From JACRBK01 sp964427955 (lineage in GTDB: Bacteria; Chloroflexota; Anaerolineae; Aggregatilineales; Aggregatilineaceae), in the NCBI GenBank assembly GCA_964427955.1, contig CAYRWY010000425.1, forward strand, positions 1 through 5,059: a stretch of 5,059 bases of DNA, in the 5' to 3' direction. This document shows positions 1-4,149 of the stretch, in pieces. Below the pieces are notes generated by a model. That model was not told the origin of the DNA and ran no database searches. It worked only from the letters and a program-made list of their open reading frames with translations. Both the position numbers and the translations under genes were made by a program. Each line of letters begins with the position of its first letter. The first letter of the stretch is position 1.

Positions 1-94
1 GGCTGCCGTGCAGCGACATCGCAGCGACTCCAGCCACGCACAGCATGGCTGCCAGCAAAAAAGACCATAGGGTGGTTTTTCGGCGCTGAAACAT
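1..94 (-). CDS. N-terminus of an exported or membrane-anchored protein (partial, runs off the left edge)
   Basis: Reading the minus strand from the ATG at 94-92 gives an uninterrupted 31-codon stretch to the window edge. It begins MFQRRKTTLW, followed by the hydrophobic run SFLLAAMLCVAGVAAM. This is the classic layout of a signal peptide or N-terminal anchor: a short basic region (QRRK) followed by about 16 mainly apolar residues. A cleavage site could lie near the VAAMS or SLHGS region. The single Cys in the core does not fit a good lipobox (AML precedes it), so a lipoprotein is less likely. The gene is divergent from the sensor kinase on the other strand. No clear Shine-Dalgarno sequence precedes the ATG; the best is a weak AGAGA about 13 bases upstream. 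The function cannot be told because the mature part lies outside the window. A chance ORF is possible, but the signal-like composition and the divergent spacing argue for a real gene. Confidence 0.6.
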   Translation of the reverse strand, partial: MFQRRKTTLWSFLLAAMLCVAGVAAMSLHGS

Positions 95-206
95 GGCTGA
101 AGTGTAGTCTCTTTTACTAAAAAAATGCAAATTCCAAACGGGTTGATCACTTGCGCGAACCTGCGATTTGTCCGATTATGGTGAAGGGCTTGTTGTTGGA
201 CGTTCT
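95..206. promoter_or_regulatory. divergent promoter region between the exported-protein gene and the sensor kinase
   Basis: This gap is visibly more AT-rich than the flanking genes, especially 105-140. On the plus strand a possible promoter for the kinase is TTGCGC (151-156) and GATTAT (174-179) separated by 17 bp. These match the sigma-70 consensus at 3 of 6 and 4 of 6 positions. On the minus strand, TTGCAT (130-125) and TACACT (106-101) are 18 bp apart and could serve the leftward gene, although that would leave almost no leader. Both assignments are weak and come from consensus matching only. Confidence 0.3.
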
Positions 207-212
207 AAGGTG
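207..212 (+). promoter_or_regulatory. ribosome binding site that decides the kinase start
   Basis: AAGGTG lies 5 bp before the ATG at 218-220. The in-frame GTG at 212-214 would overlap this site and leave no usable spacing, so ATG 218 is the better start. Confidence 0.6.
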
Positions 213-217
213 TGGGC

Positions 218-1477
218 ATGGCTGAGATCAACCCCATTGCAGTGCTTCAGATGGCATTCCCCGATATTCACGAGTCGGCCCTTGCGCCGCTGGCTACGCT
301 GATGAGCCGCCGGGAGTTTCCTAAGGGAACCCTGATCTGCCAGGAAGGTGCGTTTGAGGATACCTTTTACGTGGTCGGCGCGGGGGAGGTCGAGTTTACC
401 AAGCGCTTCACGGCGGACGAGGATCGCCTGCTGCGCATAGGTGGACCCGGCATCTATTTCGGAGAGATGGCGCTGGTGCAGGGCGAGGCGCGCGCGGCGA
501 ATGTGCGAGCGATCACCGACATGGTCGCGCTGGAAATTGACAAAGTGGGCTTTGCCGGGGCGATCCAGACGAATCCCGCGATGATGCTCGACATCATGCG
601 TACCCTGATCGAGCGGATGCGCAGCAACGACGCCACCGCCCTGGCCGAAATGCGCCAGCAAAAAGAGAAAATCGAAGAGGCATATGAGCGGCTTAGTCAC
701 CAGGAGCAGCAGCGCACCGAATTCCTGACGACGCTGGCGCACGAGCTGCGGACGCCCCTGACGGCGGCCAGCGGCTACATGCAGTTGGTCAAGTCCGGCG
801 CGATGGCCGGTCCCGCGCTCGGCATGGCCCTGCAAAAGATCGGGACCAACCTGGATCGCGTCATCAGCCTGGTCAACGATCTGCTGTTCGTCCAGGAGCA
901 GGACTTGATCGAGCCGTCCCTGCGCCCGGTCAGCCTGCCCGCGCTGGTCGAGATCATCATCGACGAGGTGGCCGACGAAGCGCGCGCCCACGACTCGAAT
1001 ATCCGCGTCAGCGTCCCGCCGGATCTCCCCTCGTTGCAGGCCGATCCCGACGGCCTGGTGCGCGCCTTTGGCAAGGTGCTGGACAACGCCGTCAAGTTCA
1101 GCCCGGAAGGGGGCGAGATCGTCATCGCGGCGCGGCGGCTGGGGCGCTGGATCGAGATCGACTTCGCCGACCAGGGGATCGGCATCGCCGAGACCTTCCT
1201 GCCGCACGTCTTTGAGCGCTTCGCCCACACCGACCGGGTCGGCGATCACGTCTTCGGCGGCGTCGGGCTGGGGCTGGCCATCGCCAAGCACATCATCGAA
1301 AGCCACGGCGGATCGATCACGGTGTCCAGCCAGCCGGGGCAGGGGAGTACCTTCACGGTCCATCTCCCGCTGGATGGCGGACGTCCGCAGTTGCGCGGCT
1401 CCTCCGATGCGTCAGGAACCACGCCGCACCGTTCCGGCGCGAGTCCCTGGGTCGATGCCGGATCACAAGAAGATTGA
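218..1477 (+). CDS. cytoplasmic sensor histidine kinase with N-terminal cyclic-nucleotide-binding domain
   Basis: This is a 419-residue protein, counted from ATG 218. Residues about 15-130 form a CRP/CAP-type effector domain. Its phosphate-binding cassette is recognisable at about 81-98 (FGEMALVQGEARAANVRA), with the Glu and the Arg that contact the cyclic nucleotide ribose-phosphate in this family both present. A charged, probably coiled-coil linker follows (about 140-170). The HisKA H-box has the phospho-acceptor His at about 175 (AHELRTPL). The HATPase_c domain shows the N box (DNAVKFSPEGG, about 289-299), G1 box (DQGIGIAE, about 318), F box (FERFAHTD) and G2 box (GGVGLGLA, about 347-354). 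There is no signal peptide or membrane segment, so it should sense a cytoplasmic ligand and autophosphorylate. A roughly 30-residue Ser/Gly-rich tail after the kinase core looks disordered. No response regulator is adjacent, so it is an orphan as far as this window shows. Whether it binds cAMP, cGMP, c-di-GMP or nothing cannot be told. Confidence 0.93.
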   Translation: MAEINPIAVLQMAFPDIHESALAPLATLMSRREFPKGTLICQEGAFEDTFYVVGAGEVEFTKRFTADEDRLLRIGGPGIYFGEMALVQGEARAANVRAITDMVALEIDKVGFAGAIQTNPAMMLDIMRTLIERMRSNDATALAEMRQQKEKIEEAYERLSHQEQQRTEFLTTLAHELRTPLTAASGYMQLVKSGAMAGPALGMALQKIGTNLDRVISLVNDLLFVQEQDLIEPSLRPVSLPALVEIIIDEVADEARAHDSNIRVSVPPDLPSLQADPDGLVRAFGKVLDNAVKFSPEGGEIVIAARRLGRWIEIDFADQGIGIAETFLPHVFERFAHTDRVGDHVFGGVGLGLAIAKHIIESHGGSITVSSQPGQGSTFTVHLPLDGGRPQLRGSSDASGTTPHRSGASPWVDAGSQED

Positions 1478-1547
1478 AGTCGCCCCGCTCGATCACTATC
1501 TTATGCCAGTTCGGCTCAGGCCAGCGAGGGAAGAAGGGGCGCTAATT

Positions 1548-1590
1548 CCCCCCTCTCTAACTCCGTTGGAGAGGGGGCCAGGGGGTGAGG
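1548..1590. repeat. G-rich palindromic intergenic repeat, copy 1
   Basis: CCCCCTCTC (1549-1557) pairs perfectly with GAGAGGGGG (1569-1577). The pairing can continue inward through T-G, then AAC with GTT, around a 3-base loop, giving a stem of about 13 bp. It is followed by CCAGGGGGTGAGG (to 1590). A related element lies at 3371-3437. It sits between the convergent kinase and Nudix genes, where it could stop or slow transcription from both sides. No T-run follows the stem on either strand, so a standard intrinsic terminator is not supported. I read it as a dispersed REP-like repeat of the kind common in large GC-rich genomes. The rest of the 1478-1618 gap shows nothing definite. Confidence 0.65.
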
Positions 1591-1618
1591 CCAGATGAAA
1601 AACAACGGGCCAAAGGGC

Positions 1619-2155
1619 TTATTCAGGCTCGTTCGCGAATACCATCACTACCTGGTCCTGCTCGTCGTAGCTGGTGTGGGCGAAGAACGGCGGCGCGTCG
1701 GGATCGCCGTCGAAAATCATCGGGATCAGGATCGGCAAATCCTCGACGGCGTTCAGGTCCTCGACCTTGTCGCGCGGCACCCATTCCAGCGTGCCTTCGT
1801 CGTTCGCCGTGAACTCGCGGGATACGGCCTCCGCGCTGAACACGAACACCACGATCCCGTTGCTCTCGCCCGTATCGACGTGGATCACGCCGCGCAGCCG
1901 CACGTTCGTCACGTCCAGCCCGGTCTCTTCCTGCATCTCGCGGATCGCGCCCGTCAGCACGTCCTCGTCGCGTTCCAGGTGGCCGCCCACGCCGTTGTAG
2001 CGCCCCGGATAGATGCGCTTGTGCGCGCCGCGCTTGATCAGCAGCACGTCGTCGCCGTTCGTGATGAAGCACAAGGTACGGGGGATCGTCAGCCAGCGCC
2101 CGGCGGTGGCGTTGGCACCCTGGTCTTTGGCACCCACGGATGGTCGCTCCTTCAT
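1619..2155 (-). CDS. Nudix hydrolase
   Basis: This is a 178-residue protein whose perfect Nudix box spans residues 58-80. Its pattern is G58-x5-E64-x7-R72-E73-M-Q-E76-E77-T-G79-L80, which supplies the metal-binding glutamates for hydrolysing a nucleoside diphosphate linked to another group. The box follows a beta strand (TLCFITNGDDVLLIKRG) and the loop YPGRYNGVGG, as in MutT/MTH1-type proteins acting on nucleotides. The C-terminal half has the usual strand and Trp elements (LEWVPRDKVEDLN). The substrate (oxidised dNTP, ADP-ribose, other) cannot be read from the sequence. The ATG at 2155-2153 shares one base with the stop codon of the upstream Lrp-type gene (TAATG) and there is only a weak Shine-Dalgarno sequence (GGTAGA), so translation is probably coupled to that gene. 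The same frame stays open far upstream, but the overlap start and the alignment of the Nudix fold support 2155. The protein is cytoplasmic with no signal peptide. Confidence 0.9.
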   Translation of the reverse strand: MKERPSVGAKDQGANATAGRWLTIPRTLCFITNGDDVLLIKRGAHKRIYPGRYNGVGGHLERDEDVLTGAIREMQEETGLDVTNVRLRGVIHVDTGESNGIVVFVFSAEAVSREFTANDEGTLEWVPRDKVEDLNAVEDLPILIPMIFDGDPDAPPFFAHTSYDEQDQVVMVFANEPE

Positions 2156-2622
2156 TATTCTACCGCCCGCCGCGCTAAATAAGTGGACAGCACCAACTGG
2201 GTGCTGACGCTGCCCATCGGCACGAGGCGGTTGACTAAGGCTTGCAGTTGCTCGATTGACTTGAACACCCCTTTGATCAGGATGTCTTTTTCGCCCGCGA
2301 TGCAGTAGCACTCGGTTACCGTCGGCTGCTGCAAGGCGAGATCGCGCACGGCGTCGCACCAGCCGGGATGCGCGGTGACGCTGATGTAGACGGTCAGGCC
2401 CAGCCCCAGCCGCGCCGGATCGACGGCGGCGTGAAAGCCGGTGATGATCCCGGCCTCTTTCATCCGGGTCACGCGCTCGGCGACGGCGGGCGCGGTCAGC
2501 CCCACTTGCCGTCCGATCTCCGAAAATGGCAGCCGGGCGTCTTCCTGGAGCAGCGCCAGGATGTGCCGTCCCACCTTGTCCAGCGGGAAATCTCGCTCGT
2601 CGTCTTTTTCGAAAGTCGTCAT
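2155..2622 (-). CDS. Lrp/AsnC-family transcriptional regulator
   Basis: This 155-residue protein has the usual Lrp/AsnC length and order. The start of the DNA-binding domain is LDKVGRHILALLQEDAR (about 14-30). The helix-turn-helix is at about 32-51 (SEIGRQVGLTAPAVAERV), followed by MKEAGIITGFHAAVDPARLG. The effector-binding RAM domain is at about 75-152, with GLTVYISVTAHPG, the turn AGEKDILIKG (ligand-pocket region in this family) and a C-terminal LVLSTYLARR strand. Members bind DNA as dimers or octamers and usually respond to amino acids or other small molecules. The ligand here is unknown. It is the first gene of a two-gene operon with the Nudix hydrolase and is divergent from the methyltransferase, so autoregulation and control of both sides is plausible. 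The ribosome binding site is weak (CGGA about 7 bases before the ATG at 2622-2620). Confidence 0.92.
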   Translation of the reverse strand: MTTFEKDDERDFPLDKVGRHILALLQEDARLPFSEIGRQVGLTAPAVAERVTRMKEAGIITGFHAAVDPARLGLGLTVYISVTAHPGWCDAVRDLALQQPTVTECYCIAGEKDILIKGVFKSIEQLQALVNRLVPMGSVSTQLVLSTYLARRAVE

Positions 2623-2646
2623 GCCGCATCCGGTTTGGAGTCGAAA

Positions 2647-2694
2647 CTGGCGCGCACCGTTTGCCTTCGATCTGCGCTGTCAGCGCCGCGCCAG
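2647..2694. promoter_or_regulatory. nested dyads, candidate operator in the divergent control region
   Basis: GCGCTG-T-CAGCGC (2674-2686) is a perfect 6+1+6 palindrome. It lies inside a second inverted repeat, CTGGCGCG (2647-2654) with CGCGCCAG (2687-2694). The position between divergent start codons, next to an Lrp-type regulator gene, suits an operator. In the regulator transcript the same bases could form a leader hairpin instead. The symmetry is seen directly; the binding is inferred. Confidence 0.4.
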
Positions 2695-2706
2695 CCGGGT
2701 TACGAT
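2677..2706 (+). promoter_or_regulatory. candidate promoter of the methyltransferase
   Basis: CTGTCA (2677-2682) and TACGAT (2701-2706) are 18 bp apart, each matching the sigma-70 boxes at 4 of 6 positions. Transcription would begin near 2713, just ahead of the ribosome binding site at 2725. The -35 box overlaps the central palindrome, so a bound regulator would block it. Confidence 0.3.
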
Positions 2707-2713
2707 CAACGTC

Positions 2714-2722
2714 ATTATAACA
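2714..2722 (-). promoter_or_regulatory. extended -10 promoter element for the Lrp-type regulator/Nudix operon
   Basis: The minus strand reads TGTTATAAT here, a perfect extended -10 (TG, one base, TATAAT). No good -35 box is visible about 17 bp upstream, which is tolerated by promoters of this kind. Transcription would start near 2707 and leave a leader of about 85 bases before the ATG at 2622. Confidence 0.5.
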
Positions 2723-2724
2723 TT

Positions 2725-2730
2725 GGGAGG
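2725..2730 (+). promoter_or_regulatory. ribosome binding site of the methyltransferase
   Basis: GGGAGG lies 4 bp before the ATG at 2735. It fixes this start over the longer in-frame opening that extends upstream into the antisense of the Lrp-type gene. Confidence 0.7.
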
Positions 2731-2734
2731 CACT

Positions 2735-3349
2735 ATGAGCAGCAGACAGTATTTCGACGAGGTCGCGCCCGCCTGGGATGCTATGCGGACCGGCTTTTTC
2801 TCCGAAGCGGTGCGGGATCAGGCCCTCGCCGCGGCGGGTGTGCAGGCGGGGCAGGTGGCGGCGGATGTGGGCGCGGGCAGCGGTTTCGTGACCGAAGCCC
2901 TGCTCCGGGCCGGGCTGCATGTGATCGCCGTGGACCCCTCTCCGGCCATGCTGGACGTGATCCGGGCGAAATTCGACGGCGTGACCTGCCGCCAGGGCAC
3001 GTCCGAGGCGCTGCCGCTGGACACGGCTAGCGTCGATTACGCCTTCGCCAACATGATGCTCCACCACGCCGAGCAGCCTGCCGTGGCCGTGGCCGAGATG
3101 GCGCGCATCCTCCGCCCCGGCGGACGGCTGGTGATCACCGATCTGGATACGCACGCCTTCGAGTTTCTGCGCGAGGAGCAGCACGACCGCTGGTTGGGCT
3201 TCGAGCGCGCCCAGGTGAGGCAGTGGTTCGAGCAGGCCGGGCTGAGCCGGGTCGAAGTGGGTGATGTGGGCTGCCACTGCTGCGCCGGATCGTCCTGCGG
3301 CACCCAGCGCGCCGAGGTCAGCATCTTCCTGGCCCACGGCACCAAATAA
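2735..3349 (+). CDS. class I SAM-dependent methyltransferase with C-terminal cysteine cluster
   Basis: This is a 204-residue protein with a Rossmann-like methyltransferase fold (Methyltransf_11/25 type). Motif I is AADVGAGSGFVTEALL (about 42-57), the SAM-binding Gly loop. The acidic residue closing strand 2 is in VIAVDPSPAML (D67). Motif II/III is SEALPLDTASVDYAFANMMLHH (about 90-111), followed by ILRPGGRLVITDLDTH (about 125-140), as in UbiE-like and arsenite-type enzymes. The C-terminal part has FLREEQHDRWLGFERAQVRQWFEQAGL, then a Cys-rich patch at 180-188 (C-H-C-C-x4-C) before a final strand, AEVSIFLAHGTK. The substrate is unknown. The Cys patch could bind a metal or metalloid, but nothing in the neighbourhood (no ArsR, no arsenic pump) proves that. 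It is cytoplasmic and single-gene as seen here, divergent from the Lrp-type regulator. Confidence 0.9.
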   Translation: MSSRQYFDEVAPAWDAMRTGFFSEAVRDQALAAAGVQAGQVAADVGAGSGFVTEALLRAGLHVIAVDPSPAMLDVIRAKFDGVTCRQGTSEALPLDTASVDYAFANMMLHHAEQPAVAVAEMARILRPGGRLVITDLDTHAFEFLREEQHDRWLGFERAQVRQWFEQAGLSRVEVGDVGCHCCAGSSCGTQRAEVSIFLAHGTK

Positions 3350-3370
3350 CCGCCCATCCTGGTTCCCTCG

Positions 3371-3437
3371 CCTCGCCCCTCTACCGACGTTTCCGTCGCG
3401 CCACTCCCCCTCGCCACCGCGTGGAGAGGGGGTGAGG
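3371..3437. repeat. G-rich palindromic intergenic repeat, copy 2
   Basis: CCCCCTCGCCAC (3406-3417) and GTGGAGAGGGGG (3421-3432) form a 12-bp stem with one mismatch around the loop CGC, followed by TGAGG. Its end matches copy 1 at 1548-1590 except that copy 1 has 8 extra bases (CCAGGGGG) before TGAGG. A second hairpin, CGACG-TTTC-CGTCG (3385-3398), sits inside. An outer arm, CCTCGCCCCTCT (3371-3382), can pair alternatively with 3425-3437, allowing one bulge. It lies just after the methyltransferase stop and may also limit read-through, but there is no T-tract. Confidence 0.6.
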
Positions 3438-3516
3438 TAAATCCCCCCATCAGCAGTTTTCCCTCAAAATGCCGGACGACTCATGCTCTAGGCGGCCAGC
3501 CCCCTAAACTTTCGGT

Positions 3517-3545
3517 TTGTCTTGCCCGGACCTCTGTTGTATCCT
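3517..3545 (+). promoter_or_regulatory. candidate promoter of the helical-protein/SPFH operon
   Basis: TTGTCT (3517-3522) and TATCCT (3540-3545) are separated by exactly 17 bp, and each matches the sigma-70 consensus at 4 of 6 positions. The predicted start near 3552 leaves a leader of about 45 bases before the ATG at 3598. The ribosome binding site GAGGAG (3582-3587) lies 10 bp before that ATG. The stretch 3438-3516 shows nothing recognisable. Confidence 0.45.
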
Positions 3546-3597
3546 CTTATTCAGCAAGGGATTCAATTTGTCGTCCATCGTGAGGAGAAGACGCCCT

Positions 3598-4122
3598 ATG
3601 AACGATCTCTACTCTCAAATTGTCAGCCAGCGCGGATCGCTCGAAAAACTGCTGGCGCGTGTGCCGGGTTTCCGCGGCTATATGGAAATGAACGCGCGGC
3701 GCAACGCCGACCGCATGGTCCGCGAGGAAATCGCCAATCAGCTCCGGCAGCAGTTGAATCGTCTGTCGGTCATCGAAAAGAGTCTGCTGGATCAGCCGGG
3801 CGGGCTGTCGTACATGAGCAAGACGCGCAGCGCCAAGACCAAGTTCCAGACCTACATCGACCGCATCGCGACCGATACGCCCGGCTACAGCGGCTTTTTT
3901 GACGCCGTGAAGATCGGGCCGGACGATCTGGAGGTCGTCTACTCGTTCGATCTCGCGCTGCTGGATTACGTCGATAAATTCAAGGCCCAGCTTGACGCGC
4001 TGCAAAATGCCGCGGGCGACAAGGCCGTGATCGACCAGGCGATCCAGACCCTGGATGCGCTGACCATCGAGGCCAACGAAGCCTACAGTCTGCGCGATAA
4101 TGTCCTAAAAGGGATAAAATAA
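3598..4122 (+). CDS. conserved-looking helical protein of unknown function, SPFH partner
   Basis: I do not recognise a named family for this 174-residue protein. It has no signal peptide or membrane segment. Residues about 34-65 form a charged amphipathic helix (DRMVREEIANQLRQQLNRLS), possibly a coiled coil. A middle part (about 70-120) carries SYMSKTRSAKTKFQTYIDRI and GYSGFFDAVKIGPDDLEVVYSFD, and two further helices (about 118-172) end in NVLKGIK. The Gly/aromatic patch followed by DDLEVVYSFD looks like a conserved core. The start is ATG 3598, with GAGGAG at 3582-3587. A longer in-frame start upstream would overlap the likely promoter and lacks a ribosome site. The SPFH gene begins 27 bp after its stop, so the two are probably co-transcribed, and this protein may be a cytoplasmic partner of the SPFH protein. 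Helical PspA-like or XpaC-like proteins often sit beside such genes, but I see no firm similarity to either. Confidence 0.85.
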   Translation: MNDLYSQIVSQRGSLEKLLARVPGFRGYMEMNARRNADRMVREEIANQLRQQLNRLSVIEKSLLDQPGGLSYMSKTRSAKTKFQTYIDRIATDTPGYSGFFDAVKIGPDDLEVVYSFDLALLDYVDKFKAQLDALQNAAGDKAVIDQAIQTLDALTIEANEAYSLRDNVLKGIK

Positions 4123-4132
4123 CACCCACTGT

Positions 4133-4141
4133 AAAGGAGAT
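4133..4141 (+). promoter_or_regulatory. strong ribosome binding site of the SPFH gene
   Basis: AAAGGAGAT is close to the full anti-Shine-Dalgarno complement and precedes the ATG at 4150 by 8 bp. No terminator separates it from the upstream gene. Confidence 0.75.
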
Positions 4142-4149
4142 AACCGAGA

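Noticed and set aside
212..217. GTG start two codons upstream in the kinase
   Set aside because: It overlaps the ribosome binding site AAGGTG, leaving no spacing, whereas ATG 218 has correct spacing.
176..1363. 395-codon open frame on the minus strand
   Set aside because: It lies fully antisense to the histidine kinase, whose domains are unmistakable. Its product is Asp/Arg/His/Gln-rich with no recognisable motif, as expected of a shadow frame in GC-rich DNA.
1548..1577. Intrinsic terminator after the kinase
   Set aside because: The stem is strong, but no T-run follows on either strand, and a sister copy exists elsewhere, so a repeat is the better description.
2441..2734. N-terminal extension of the methyltransferase
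   Set aside because: The extra residues are antisense to the Lrp-type gene, and GGGAGG directly before ATG 2735 defines the start.
2156..3337. Upstream extension of the Nudix frame to 572 codons
   Set aside because: It runs over the Lrp-type gene in another frame and antisense to the methyltransferase, and its sequence is low-complexity Arg/Ala/Gly/His-rich. The Nudix start at 2155 is fixed by the TAATG overlap.
3517..3597. In-frame extension of the 174-residue protein to a start at 3517
   Set aside because: It would begin inside the likely -35 box, has no ribosome site, and adds Cys/Arg-rich residues that look unlike the rest.
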